A stretch of DNA of 32,491 nucleotides from Bordetella parapertussis (GCA_943331295.2 CALQLA020000055.1:1-32491); one strand, 5' to 3'; positions 1-8,912 are shown, counted from the first letter of the stretch. The notes: a model not told the origin generated them from the sequence alone. Made by a program: numbers and translations.

Positions 1-2
1 AA

Positions 3-1193
<1,191 letters not shown>

Positions 1194-1276
1194 CGGATGT
1201 CCCCTGCCGCGCCGGGGCGCGCCGCGAGGCACCCGGCCCGGCACCTGAAATCCGAATTTGACATCTGGGAACGTAC

Positions 1277-1588
1277 ATGCAGAACCAACGTATCCGTATT
1301 CGCCTCAAGGCATTCGACTACAAGCTGATCGACCAGTCGGCGCTCGAGATCGTGGACACCGCCAAGCGCTCCGGCGCCGTAGTGCGCGGCCCGGTCCCGC
1401 TGCCGACCAAGATCGAGCGCTACAACGTCCTGCGCTCGCCGCACGTCAACAAGACGTCGCGCGACCAGTTCGAGATCCGCACCCACCTGCGGCTGATGGA
1501 CATCATCGACCCGACGGACAAGACGGTCGACCAGCTGATGAAGCTCGACCTGCCCGCGGGCGTCGACGTCGAGATCAAGCTGAAGTAA
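1277..1588 (+). CDS. rpsJ: 30S ribosomal protein S10
   Basis: Head protein of the 30S subunit; in enteric bacteria it also serves as NusE in antitermination. The 103-residue product begins MQNQRIRIRLKAFDYKLIDQ, almost the same as the E. coli S10 start, and has the expected length. The ATG follows tuf by 83 bases with only a weak purine stretch (CTGGGA) as ribosome-binding site. It opens the S10 operon. The following 132-base gap before rplC is the longest within this operon and contains hairpins. Confidence 0.98.
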   Translation: MQNQRIRIRLKAFDYKLIDQSALEIVDTAKRSGAVVRGPVPLPTKIERYNVLRSPHVNKTSRDQFEIRTHLRLMDIIDPTDKTVDQLMKLDLPAGVDVEIKLK

Positions 1589-1650
1589 CGCAGCCAGGCA
1601 GTCGCAGCCTATACGCAACAACGGCATCAACGCAGCAGCAGCAATGAATG

Positions 1651-1702
1651 CCCGGCGCATGCCGGGGAAATCGGTCGCCGCCGGTCAATCGAAATCGGCG
1701 GC
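1651..1702 (+). promoter_or_regulatory. Hairpins in the rpsJ-rplC spacer
   Basis: Two inverted repeats lie between rpsJ and rplC. The first is a perfect six-base stem, CCCGGC at 1651-1656 with GCCGGG at 1661-1666, closed by a GCAT loop. The second pairs GCCGCC at 1677-1682 with GGCGGC at 1697-1702. The rplC ribosome-binding site (GAAGGA) follows. No T run is present, so these are not terminators. They could shape translation or mRNA processing, but a regulatory role is only an inference. Confidence 0.35.
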
Positions 1703-1720
1703 TTTGAGAAGGAACAGAAA

Positions 1721-2377
1721 ATGAGCCTTGGACTTGTCGGTCGCAAGATTGGCATGACCCGCATTTTCACCGACGACGGCAATGCCGTCCCGGTGACCGT
1801 GCTCGACGTGGGCAACAACCGCGTCACGCAGATCAAGACCACCGAGACCGACGGCTACACCGCCGTGCAGGTCACGTTCGGCACTCGCCGCGCCTCGCGC
1901 GTCAAGAAGCCCCAGGCCGGCCACCTCGCGAAGGCGGGCGTGGAAGCCGGGGAACTGCTGCGCGAATTCCCCGTGCAGCCGGAACAGCTCGCCGCCATCA
2001 CGCTGGGCGGCGTCATCGGTGTCGACACCTTCAAGGTGGGCGAGCTGGTGGACGTCACCGGCACGACGAAGGGCAAGGGCTTCACGGGCGTCATCAAGCG
2101 CCACCACTTCCGCTCGAACCGCGCGTCGCACGGCAATTCGCGCTCGCACAACACGCCGGGCTCGATCGGCATGGCGCAGGATCCGGGCCGCGTGTTTCCG
2201 GGCAAGCGGATGGCGGGCCAGCACGGCAACGCCACGCGGACCCAGCAGACGCTGACGGTCGTCCGCGTCGACACCGAGCGCGGCCTCCTGCTGGTGAAGG
2301 GCTGCGTGCCCGGCGCCGACGGCGGCCACATCATTGTCCGTCCGGCGGCCAAGGCTCCGGCGAAGAAGGGGGCGTGA
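1721..2377 (+). CDS. rplC: 50S ribosomal protein L3
   Basis: Early-assembly protein of the 50S subunit whose long loop reaches the peptidyl-transferase centre. The product has 218 residues, slightly longer than the 209 of E. coli. It starts MSLGLVGRKIGMTRIF, the standard L3 opening, and contains GSIGMAQDPGRVFPGKRMAGQ; the final Gln matches the site methylated by PrmB in E. coli. A lysine/alanine-rich tail ends the protein. GAAGGA sits eight bases before the ATG. The stop nearly abuts the rplD start. Confidence 0.98.
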   Translation: MSLGLVGRKIGMTRIFTDDGNAVPVTVLDVGNNRVTQIKTTETDGYTAVQVTFGTRRASRVKKPQAGHLAKAGVEAGELLREFPVQPEQLAAITLGGVIGVDTFKVGELVDVTGTTKGKGFTGVIKRHHFRSNRASHGNSRSHNTPGSIGMAQDPGRVFPGKRMAGQHGNATRTQQTLTVVRVDTERGLLLVKGCVPGADGGHIIVRPAAKAPAKKGA

Positions 2378-2379
2378 CA

Positions 2380-3003
2380 ATGGACCTCAAGCTGATCAAC
2401 GATCAAGGCCAGCCGGCCAGCACGGTCGCCGGCTCCGACGCGCTGTTCGCGCGCGACTACAACGAAGCGCTGATCCACCAGATCGTCACCGCGTTCCAGG
2501 CGAACGCGCGCGGCGGCAACCGGGCGCAGAAGGGCCGCGGCGAAGTCAACAAGTCGAACAAGAAGCCCTGGGCGCAGAAGGGCACGGGCCGCGCGCGCGC
2601 GGGCCGGGCCAGCAGCCCGCTGTGGCGCGGCGGCGGGAAGATCTTCCCGAACTCGCCCGACGAGAACTTCACGCAGAAGGTCAACCGCAAGATGTACCGC
2701 GCGGGCGTGGCGTCGATCCTGTCGCAACTGGTCCGCGAAGGCCGCCTGTCGGTCATCGAGGACCTCTCCGTCGAGGCGCCGAAGACGCGCTTCTTCGCCC
2801 AGAAGATGAAGGCCCTCGGCTTCACCGGCAGCGTGCTGGTCGTGACCGACAAGCTCGACGACAACGTGTTCCTGTCGTCGCGCAACCTGCCCGACGTCCT
2901 GGTGCTCGAGACGCGCGAAGTCGACCCGGTGAGCCTCGTCCGATTCAACAACGTGCTGCTGACCAAGGGTGCCGTGGCGCAATTCGAGGAGATGCTGGGA
3001 TGA
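2380..3003 (+). CDS. rplD: 50S ribosomal protein L4
   Basis: Large-subunit protein lining the exit tunnel; in E. coli it also represses its own S10 operon. It has 207 residues, with the Arg/Gly-rich extended loop KKPWAQKGTGRARAGRASSP and the WRGGGKIFPN motif that follows. The ATG at 2380 is chosen because a GAAGAAGGGGG purine run precedes it. A GTG at 2374 that overlaps the rplC stop is an alternative and would add two residues. The stop overlaps the rplW start by four bases. Confidence 0.97.
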   Translation: MDLKLINDQGQPASTVAGSDALFARDYNEALIHQIVTAFQANARGGNRAQKGRGEVNKSNKKPWAQKGTGRARAGRASSPLWRGGGKIFPNSPDENFTQKVNRKMYRAGVASILSQLVREGRLSVIEDLSVEAPKTRFFAQKMKALGFTGSVLVVTDKLDDNVFLSSRNLPDVLVLETREVDPVSLVRFNNVLLTKGAVAQFEEMLG

Positions 3004-3329
3004 ACATCCGCCCCCATCCGAGTCCCAAGAAGTTCTCGGCCGACCGCCTCGCGCTGGTGCTGCTCGCCCCCGTCATTTCCGAAAAGGGAACGTACGTCGG
3101 CGAGAAGCACGAGCAGGCGATCTTCAAGGTGCTGCCCGACGCCACCAAGCCGGAAGTCAAGGCCGCGGTCGAGGCCATGTTCAAGGTCCAGGTCGAGAGC
3201 GTGCAGATCGTCAACGTCGCCGGCAAGGTCAAGCGCTTCGGCAAGTTCACCGGCCGGCGCCGGAGCTGGAAGAAGGCCTATGTGTGCCTGAAGCCCGGCC
3301 AGGAAATCAACTTCTCGGCGGAGAGCTGA
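3000..3329 (+). CDS. rplW: 50S ribosomal protein L23
   Basis: Protein at the tunnel exit that docks trigger factor and SRP. It has 109 residues with the conserved APVISEKGTYVGEK segment near residue 23 and the C-terminal RRRSWKKAYVCLKPGQEI stretch. The N-terminal 20 residues are a basic extension compared with the roughly 100-residue E. coli protein. The ATG overlaps the rplD stop as ATGA (3000-3003), which suggests translational coupling; rplB begins one base after its stop. Confidence 0.96.
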   Translation: MNIRPHPSPKKFSADRLALVLLAPVISEKGTYVGEKHEQAIFKVLPDATKPEVKAAVEAMFKVQVESVQIVNVAGKVKRFGKFTGRRRSWKKAYVCLKPGQEINFSAES

Positions 3330-3330
3330 C

Positions 3331-4155
3331 ATGCCCCTGCAAAAAGTCAAACCCACGTCGCCGGGCCGCCGCGCGGTCGTCAAGGTCGTCCACCCGCACC
3401 TGCACAAGGGCGGTCCGGTCGACGCCCTCACGTCGAGCCAGAAGCGGGGCTCGGGCCGGAACAACAACGGCCACATCACGATGCGGCACAAGGGCGGCGG
3501 CCACAAGCAGCAATACCGGATCGTCGACTTCAAGCGCAACAAGGACGGCATCGCGGCCAAGGTCGAGCGCCTCGAGTACGACCCGAACCGCAGCGCGCAC
3601 CTGGCACTGCTGTGCTACGTCGACGGCGAGCGCCGCTACATCATCGCGCCCCGCGGCGTGACGGTCGGCAGCGAGCTGATGTCGGGCCCGGAAGCCGCGA
3701 TCAAGCCGGGCAACTGCCTGCCGGTCCGCAACATCCCGGTCGGCACCACGATCCACTGCGTCGAGATGCTGCCCGCCAAGGGCGCGCAGCTCGCGCGGTC
3801 GGCCGGCGCCGCGGTCCAGCTGCTGGCGCGCGAAGGAAGCTACGCGCAGCTGCGGCTGCGCTCGGGCGAGATCCGCAAGGTCCACGTCGACTGCCGCGCG
3901 ACCATCGGCGAAGTCGGCAATGAAGAGCACAGCCTGCGCTCGATCGGCAAGGCAGGCGCCAACCGCTGGCGCGGCATCCGCCCGACGGTTCGCGGCATCT
4001 GCATGAACCCGGTCGACCACCCGCACGGCGGCCGCTCCAACGGCGGCGGCCATCCGGTGTCGCCGTGGGGCACGCCGACCAAGGGCTACAAGACGAGGCG
4101 CAACAAGCGCACCGACTCGATGATCGTGCGCCGCCGGCACGCGGCGAAGGGATAA
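3331..4155 (+). CDS. rplB: 50S ribosomal protein L2
   Basis: Core 50S protein needed for subunit association and peptidyl-transferase function. It has 274 residues, the normal length. The NPVDHPHGG motif near residue 226 carries the conserved histidine equivalent to E. coli H229. The N-terminal KPTSPGRR and the RHKGGGHKQQYRIVDFKR segment are also standard. GGAGAG just before the rplW stop serves as ribosome-binding site, so rplB translation probably depends on rplW. Confidence 0.98.
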   Translation: MPLQKVKPTSPGRRAVVKVVHPHLHKGGPVDALTSSQKRGSGRNNNGHITMRHKGGGHKQQYRIVDFKRNKDGIAAKVERLEYDPNRSAHLALLCYVDGERRYIIAPRGVTVGSELMSGPEAAIKPGNCLPVRNIPVGTTIHCVEMLPAKGAQLARSAGAAVQLLAREGSYAQLRLRSGEIRKVHVDCRATIGEVGNEEHSLRSIGKAGANRWRGIRPTVRGICMNPVDHPHGGRSNGGGHPVSPWGTPTKGYKTRRNKRTDSMIVRRRHAAKG

Positions 4156-4161
4156 CCAGAC

Positions 4162-4455
4162 ATGGCACGTTCGATAAAGAAGGGTCCGTTCGTCGACGAC
4201 CACCTCGTGAAGAAGGTGGATGCGGCGCGTGCGACCAGCGACAAGCGCCCGATCAAGACCTGGTCGCGCCGCTCCACGATCACCCCCGATTTCGTCGGGC
4301 TCACGATCGCCGTGCACAACGGGAAGCAGCACATCCCGGTGTACGTGTCCGAGAACATGGTCGGGCACAAGCTCGGCGAATTCGCGCTGACGCGCACCTT
4401 CAAGGGCCACTCGGCCGACAAGAAGGTTGCGGCCGCGGCGCCCAAGAGAAAGTGA
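4162..4455 (+). CDS. rpsS: 30S ribosomal protein S19
   Basis: Head protein of the 30S subunit that pairs with S13 near the A site. It has 97 residues and begins MARSIKKGPFVDDHL, with KTWSRRSTITPDFVG and FALTRTFKGHS farther on, all hallmarks of S19. It starts six bases after rplB and ends 11 bases before rplV. The C-terminus is a short Ala/Lys tail. Confidence 0.98.
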   Translation: MARSIKKGPFVDDHLVKKVDAARATSDKRPIKTWSRRSTITPDFVGLTIAVHNGKQHIPVYVSENMVGHKLGEFALTRTFKGHSADKKVAAAAPKRK

Positions 4456-4466
4456 CGGTGACGACC

Positions 4467-4802
4467 ATGGAAACCAAGGCAATCCTGCGTGGCGTCCGCC
4501 TCTCGGCGCAAAAGGGCCGTCTGGTCGCTGACCAGATTCGCGGCCTGCCCGTCGAGCGCGCGCTCAACGTGCTGTCGTTCAGCCCGAAGAAGGGCGCCGT
4601 GATCATCAAGAAGGTGCTCCTGTCGGCCATCGCCAACGCCGAGCACAACGATGGCGCGGACGTCGACGAGCTTCGCGTCAAGACGATCTACATCGACAAG
4701 GCCGAAAGCCTGCGCCGTTTCACCGCGCGCGCGAAGGGTCGCGGCAACGTGATCCTCAAGCAGACGTGCCACATCCACGTTGTCGTCGGCGACGGCAAAT
4801 AA
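4467..4802 (+). CDS. rplV: 50S ribosomal protein L22
   Basis: Large-subunit protein whose beta-hairpin lines the exit tunnel beside L4. The 111-residue product has the RGVRLSAQKGRLVADQIRG opening and the hairpin segment RFTARAKGRGN, the region where macrolide-resistance changes fall in other bacteria. The ATG was preferred over a GTG nine bases upstream because METKAILRG matches the family start. rpsC follows after 12 bases. Confidence 0.97.
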   Translation: METKAILRGVRLSAQKGRLVADQIRGLPVERALNVLSFSPKKGAVIIKKVLLSAIANAEHNDGADVDELRVKTIYIDKAESLRRFTARAKGRGNVILKQTCHIHVVVGDGK

Positions 4803-4814
4803 GGGCAAAGGGTC

Positions 4815-5517
<703 letters not shown>

Positions 5518-5534
<17 letters not shown>

Positions 5535-5931
5535 AAGGAAGTACCGCAAGGAGCAGAAGGGGCGCAACAAGGGCGTCGCGACCGTCGGCAACAAGGTCAG
5601 CTTCGGCGAGTTCGGGTTGAAGGCTGTCGGCCGCGGCCGGCTGACCGCGCGCCAGATTGAGGCGGCGCGGCGGGCGATGACGCGGCACATCAAGCGCGGC
5701 GGGCGCGTCTGGATCCGGATCTTCCCGGACAAGCCGATCTCGCAGAAGCCGGCCGAAGTCCGCATGGGCAACGGCAAGGGCAACCCCGAGTACTACGTCG
5801 CCGAGATCCAGCCCGGCAAGGTGCTCTACGAGATGGACGGCGTGGACGAAGTCGTCGCGCGCGAAGCGTTCGCCCTTGCGTCGGCCAAGCTGCCGATCAA
5901 GACGACGTTCGTCCATCGCCTCGTGAGCTGA
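5518..5931 (+). CDS. rplP: 50S ribosomal protein L16
   Basis: Protein of the 50S central protuberance that positions A-site tRNA. It has 137 residues beginning MLQPARRKYRKEQKGRNKG, with the conserved RIFPDKPISQKPAEVRMG segment in the middle. The arginine in this segment is equivalent to the hydroxylated Arg81 of E. coli by position, judged by motif only. The start lies 17 bases inside rpsC, with a GGAG purine run upstream in rpsC as ribosome-binding site. Confidence 0.97.
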
Positions 5932-5942
5932 CGGAGGACACC

Positions 5943-6155
5943 GTGAAGAAGACCGAAATCAAGAAGGCGCTCGCCGCGAAATCGCCGGCCGAGCTCCAGA
6001 CCGAGTTGAACGCGCTCTTGAAGGAGCAGTTCGGGCTGCGCATGCAGAAGGCGACGCAACAGCTGACCAACACGGAAAAGCTGAAGGAAGTGCGCCGCAA
6101 CATCGCCCGCGCCCGGACGCTCATTCATCAGAAGGCACAAGGAGCCCAGTCGTGA
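5943..6155 (+). CDS. rpmC: 50S ribosomal protein L29
   Basis: Small helical protein beside L23 at the tunnel exit. The 70-residue protein uses a GTG start preceded by GGAGGA. It has the two-helix L29 pattern, with LQTELNALLKEQFGLRMQKA followed by KLKEVRRNIARARTL. Its TGA overlaps the GTG of rpsQ as GTGA (6152-6155). Confidence 0.95.
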   Translation: MKKTEIKKALAAKSPAELQTELNALLKEQFGLRMQKATQQLTNTEKLKEVRRNIARARTLIHQKAQGAQS

Positions 6156-6466
6156 ACGAGCAGACCGCAGTCGCGGCCGGAGAGGCCCCCAAGGCCGCCC
6201 CGGCGCCGCGCAAGACCATCATCCAGACGCTGACCGGCCGTGTCGTCAGCGACAAGATGAACAAGACGGTCACCGTGCTGGTCGAGCGGCGCGTCAAGCA
6301 CGCGCTGTACGGCAAGGTGGTGACCAAGTCGAGCAAGTACCATGCGCACGACGAGAACAACGAGTTCAAGGAAGGCGACCTGGTCGAGATCGAGGCGTGC
6401 CGCAAGCTCGCCAAGACCAAGGCCTGGCGCGTGAAGCGTCTGCTCGAGAAGGCGAAGATCGCCTGA
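6152..6466 (+). CDS. rpsQ: 30S ribosomal protein S17
   Basis: OB-fold protein that binds the 5' domain of 16S rRNA early in assembly. The 104-residue product starts with GTG and contains LTGRVVSDKMNKTVTVLVER and KYHAHDENNEFKEGDLVEI, the family core. It is longer than the roughly 85-residue E. coli form because of an Ala/Pro-rich N-terminal extension of about 20 residues. It is the last gene of the S10 operon, followed by the 368-base gap before rplN. Confidence 0.95.
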   Translation: MNEQTAVAAGEAPKAAPAPRKTIIQTLTGRVVSDKMNKTVTVLVERRVKHALYGKVVTKSSKYHAHDENNEFKEGDLVEIEACRKLAKTKAWRVKRLLEKAKIA

Positions 6467-6502
6467 TCGGCGGTGCGCGCGGGGGCCATGCTGCCCGTCC
6501 CT

Positions 6503-6591
6503 GTAGCCCGGCGTTGAGCGATAGCGAAACCCGGGTGACAGCGGCAACCAAGCGCCTGCCCCGGGTTTCGCTGCACTCAACGCCGGGCTAC
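6503..6591. repeat. REP-like long inverted repeat
   Basis: Left arm 6503-6535 and right arm 6560-6591 are nearly perfect reverse complements. They share 13 outer and 16 inner-side bases and differ only in a four-versus-three base patch (ATCG against GCA). Each arm starts or ends GTAGCCCGG/CCGGGCTAC and contains GAAACCCGGG. The 24-base loop is unpaired. A shorter relative sits at 15862-15897. The wording resembles the GTAGCCCGG-type palindromes dispersed in many proteobacteria. No transposase gene is present in the window. Confidence 0.75.
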
Positions 6592-6642
6592 GCAGGAATC
6601 CCGTTCGCGCACCAGTAATCGAGCAAATAGTGTACGCAGGGG

Positions 6643-6671
6643 TTGCGGTAAAGCCGGGAAGCTGTCATAAT
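6643..6671 (+). promoter_or_regulatory. Candidate sigma-70 promoter for the spc operon
   Basis: TTGCGG at 6643-6648, a 17-base spacer, then CATAAT at 6666-6671 (five of six matches). The TG at 6663-6664 one base before it makes an extended -10 element, which compensates for the weak -35. The AT-rich stretch stands out in this G+C-rich region. A start near 6678 would give a leader of about 157 bases ahead of rplN. Confidence 0.55.
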
Positions 6672-6677
6672 TTTCGT

Positions 6678-6834
6678 TTGGCCTTCCGCGACACGCCGGC
6701 GCAGTAACAGCAGCAGTTCCGGCACGTGTGTCGCGGTCCTTCCCCGAACGGGGTCCAAAACTGGCCGCGGCAACAAACGCGACTGCAGTCAAACCACTGC
6801 GGCGTTTACCGCGGGTTAAGTTGGAGAAGCAACA
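6678..6834 (+). ncRNA. Structured 5' leader of rplN (candidate cis-regulatory RNA)
   Basis: Two strong hairpins lie between the predicted start and rplN. Hairpin A pairs CCGCGACAC (6686-6694) with GTGTCGCGG (6728-6736) and GCCGG (6695-6699) with CCGGC (6719-6723), with a four-base bulge. Hairpin B stacks three helices: CCGCGG 6765-6770 with 6809-6814, AAACGC 6775-6780 with GCGTTT 6802-6807, and GCAGT 6785-6789 with ACTGC 6796-6800. They are separated by two 4x1 internal loops. The ribosome-binding site TTGGAG follows 6 bases after hairpin B. Ribosomal-protein autoregulation is an inference; the pairing itself is seen. Confidence 0.5.
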
Positions 6835-7203
6835 ATGATCCAGATGCAATCGGTGCTCGACGTCGCCGATAACACCGGTGCACGGCGCGTCATGTGCATC
6901 AAGGTGCTCGGCGGCTCCAAGCGGCGCTACGCCCATATCGGCGACGTGATCAAGGTCACCGTCAAGGATGCGGCGCCGCGTGGCCGGGTGAAGAAGGGCG
7001 AAGTCTACAGCGCGGTCGTGGTGCGCACCCGCCACGGCGTTCGCCGCGGCGACGGCGCCAAGGTTCGTTTCGACACCAACGCAGCCGTGCTCCTCAACAA
7101 CAAGCTCGAGCCGATCGGCACCCGCATCTTCGGGCCGGTCACGCGCGAGCTGCGCAACGAGCGGTTCATGAAGATCGTCTCGCTCGCGCCGGAAGTGCTG
7201 TAG
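6835..7203 (+). CDS. rplN: 50S ribosomal protein L14
   Basis: Large-subunit protein at the inter-subunit bridge, next to L19. The 122-residue product begins MIQMQSVLDVADNTGARRVM, the family signature, and contains GDVIKVTVKDAAPRGRVKKG and FGPVTRELR. Length matches E. coli (123). Its ATG follows a TTGGAGAAG ribosome-binding site. It is the first gene of the spc operon and has its own putative promoter and leader. Confidence 0.98.
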   Translation: MIQMQSVLDVADNTGARRVMCIKVLGGSKRRYAHIGDVIKVTVKDAAPRGRVKKGEVYSAVVVRTRHGVRRGDGAKVRFDTNAAVLLNNKLEPIGTRIFGPVTRELRNERFMKIVSLAPEVL

Positions 7204-7211
7204 GAGGCACC

Positions 7212-7529
7212 ATGCAGAAGATCAAGAAGGGCGACAACGTCGTCGTGATCGCCGGCCGCGACAAGGGCAAGCGCGGCGACGTCGTCCAGGTCGTCGATGC
7301 CGAGCACGTGCTCGTGGGCGGCATCAACCAGGTGAAGAAGCACCAGCGTCCCAATCCGATGAAGGGCGAGCAGGGCGGCATCGTCAACAAGGACATGCCG
7401 ATCCATGTCTCCAACGTCGCGATCTGGAACCCCGTCACGCAGAAGGCCGACCGCATCGGCTTCCGCACGATGGAGGACAAGCGCAAGGTCCGCTTCTTCA
7501 AGTCCAACGGCGAACTGCTCGGCGTGTGA
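7212..7529 (+). CDS. rplX: 50S ribosomal protein L24
   Basis: Assembly initiator of the 50S subunit. The 105-residue product has a KOW motif near residues 3-30 (KIKKGDNVVVIAGRDKGKRG) and the KKHQRPNPM segment. TAGGAGG, formed partly by the rplN stop codon, is a strong ribosome-binding site eight bases upstream, which links the two genes. rplE follows after 13 bases. Confidence 0.97.
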   Translation: MQKIKKGDNVVVIAGRDKGKRGDVVQVVDAEHVLVGGINQVKKHQRPNPMKGEQGGIVNKDMPIHVSNVAIWNPVTQKADRIGFRTMEDKRKVRFFKSNGELLGV

Positions 7530-7542
7530 TGAGGAATCCGAA

Positions 7543-8082
7543 ATGGCTCGCCTGAAGGAAATCTATACCAAGGAAGTTGTCCCCGCGCTGGTCAAGCAGT
7601 TCGGGTACAAGTCCGTGATGGAAGTCCCGCGCATCGAGAAGATCGTCCTGAACATGGGCGTCGGCGAGGCGATCGGCGACAAGAAGCTCCTGGAAAACGC
7701 CGCCGGCGACATGCAGAAGATCGCCGGCCAGAAGCCCGTCATCACGAAGGCGCGCAAGGCGATCGCGGTGTTCAAGATCCGCGAAGGCTATCCGATCGGC
7801 TGCATGGTGACGCTGCGCCAGGGCCGGATGTACGAGTTCCTCGACCGCCTGATCTCGGTTGCCCTGCCGCGCGTCCGCGACTTTCGCGGCGTGTCGGGCC
7901 GCTCGTTCGACGGCCGCGGCAACTTCAACATGGGCGTCAAGGAACAGATCATCTTCCCGGAAATCGAGTACGACAAGATCGACAAGCTCCGGGGCATGAA
8001 CATCACGATCACCACGACCGCGAAGACGGATGCCGAAGCCAAGGCTCTGCTCGCCGCGTTCCGCTTCCCGTTCAAGAACTGA
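7543..8082 (+). CDS. rplE: 50S ribosomal protein L5
   Basis: Central-protuberance protein that binds 5S rRNA and contacts P-site tRNA. It has 179 residues, identical in length to E. coli L5. It contains PRIEKIVLNMGVGEA, KPVITKARKAIAVFKIREG, RDFRGVSGRSFDGRGN and the C-terminal FRFPF. GAGGAAT precedes the ATG. It is in standard spc order between rplX and rpsN. Confidence 0.98.
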   Translation: MARLKEIYTKEVVPALVKQFGYKSVMEVPRIEKIVLNMGVGEAIGDKKLLENAAGDMQKIAGQKPVITKARKAIAVFKIREGYPIGCMVTLRQGRMYEFLDRLISVALPRVRDFRGVSGRSFDGRGNFNMGVKEQIIFPEIEYDKIDKLRGMNITITTTAKTDAEAKALLAAFRFPFKN

Positions 8083-8089
8083 GGTCGCC

Positions 8090-8395
8090 ATGGCCAAACT
8101 GTCCCTGATCAACCGTGACGAGAAGCGTCGCAACCTGGTGAAGAAATACGCCAAGAAGCGCGAGGCGCTCGAAGCGATCATCAACAATTCGAAGGTGTCG
8201 GACGAGGATCGCTACGCTGCGCGGCTCAAGCTGCAGCAGTTGCCGCGCAATGCGAATCCCACGCGCCTGCGCAACCGCTGTGCGCTGACCGGGCGCCCCC
8301 GCGGCTTTTTCCGCAAGTTCGGCCTCGGCCGCAACAAGCTGCGGGAATATGCCATGCGCGGCGAAATCCCGGGCATCGTCAAGGCGAGCTGGTAA
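8090..8395 (+). CDS. rpsN: 30S ribosomal protein S14 (zinc-independent type)
   Basis: 30S head protein. The 101-residue length and absence of the CxxC pairs show the long, zinc-independent form rather than the short zinc-ribbon form. The C-terminal RNRCALTGRPRGFFRKFGLG and GEIPGIVKASW are typical. It begins seven bases after rplE. The 90-base gap to rpsH contains an inserted palindromic repeat. Confidence 0.97.
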   Translation: MAKLSLINRDEKRRNLVKKYAKKREALEAIINNSKVSDEDRYAARLKLQQLPRNANPTRLRNRCALTGRPRGFFRKFGLGRNKLREYAMRGEIPGIVKASW

Positions 8396-8417
8396 CGAGG
8401 TGAAGCCAATGAACACG

Positions 8418-8480
8418 CCGGGCCGACCCAAGTGTGAATCGCTCCCCCTCGGGGGGAGGGCGCGCAGCGCCAAGGGGGTA
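8418..8480 (+). repeat. Dispersed palindromic repeat between rpsN and rpsH
   Basis: The segment shares its order of words with the two copies at 29411-29559: CCGGGCCG, CCCAAG, then GCTCCCCCTCGGGGGG. It folds into two adjacent hairpins. CTCCCCC 8442-8448 pairs with GGGGGAG 8452-8458, and GGCGC 8459-8463 pairs with GCGCC 8467-8471. The closing AAGGGGG at 8472-8478 lies seven bases before the rpsH start and serves as its ribosome-binding site. Confidence 0.7.
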
Positions 8481-8485
8481 CAAGA

Positions 8486-8881
8486 ATGAGCATGACTGAT
8501 CCGATCGCCGATATGCTTACCCGCATCCGCAATGCGCAGATGAGGGAAGAGTCGGTCGTCAAGATGCCCTCGTCAAGGGTGAAGCTCGCCATCGCCAAGG
8601 TGTTGAAGGACGAAGGCTACATCGACGGCTTCAAGACGGCGGGCACCGAGGTCCAGCCCACGCTGGAAATCGGCCTCAAGTACCACGCCGGGCGGCCCGT
8701 GATCGAGAAGATCGAGCGGGTCTCGCGGCCGGGGCTGCGCATCTACAAGGGCAAGGACGACATCCCGCGCGTGATGAACGGGCTGGGCATCGCCATCGTC
8801 TCCACGTCGCAAGGCGTGATGACCGATCGCAAGGCGCGCGCCACCGGCGTCGGCGGCGAAGTGCTCTGCATCGTCGCCTGA
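8486..8881 (+). CDS. rpsH: 30S ribosomal protein S8
   Basis: Binds the central domain of 16S rRNA and, in E. coli, represses the spc operon. The 131-residue product has the SMTDPIADMLTRIRNA opening and the C-terminal GLGIAIVSTSQGVMTDRKAR signature. Two ATGs (8486 and 8492) are in frame; 8486 is favoured by the AAGGGGG seven bases upstream. That purine run is the end of a dispersed repeat, so translation may be affected by the repeat's hairpins. Confidence 0.97.
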   Translation: MSMTDPIADMLTRIRNAQMREESVVKMPSSRVKLAIAKVLKDEGYIDGFKTAGTEVQPTLEIGLKYHAGRPVIEKIERVSRPGLRIYKGKDDIPRVMNGLGIAIVSTSQGVMTDRKARATGVGGEVLCIVA

Positions 8882-8912
8882 CCCGCAACCACGCAAAGAA
8901 AAGGCAACGCAA

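Larger units (their letters stand above)
6467..6834. other. Gene-free interval between S10 and spc operons
   Basis: No convincing coding region lies here. In order it holds a long REP-like inverted repeat (6503-6591), an extended -10 promoter candidate (6643-6671) and a leader with two large hairpins (6686-6736 and 6765-6814). A 62-codon open frame on the - strand overlaps the repeat and the promoter and was judged spurious. Confidence 0.8.

Noticed and set aside
1258..1263. Perfect TTGACA just before rpsJ
   Set aside because: A -10 at normal spacing would fall inside rpsJ around 1280-1287, where no TATAAT-like hexamer is present, and the transcript would lack the rpsJ start.
6742..6753. CCCC-GAAC-GGGG mini-hairpin in the rplN leader
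   Set aside because: Only four pairs; it may form between the two larger hairpins but is too short to report alone.
6588..6776. 62-codon open frame on - strand between rpsQ and rplN
   Set aside because: It overlaps the REP-like repeat and the promoter/leader, has no recognisable family and no clear ribosome-binding site.
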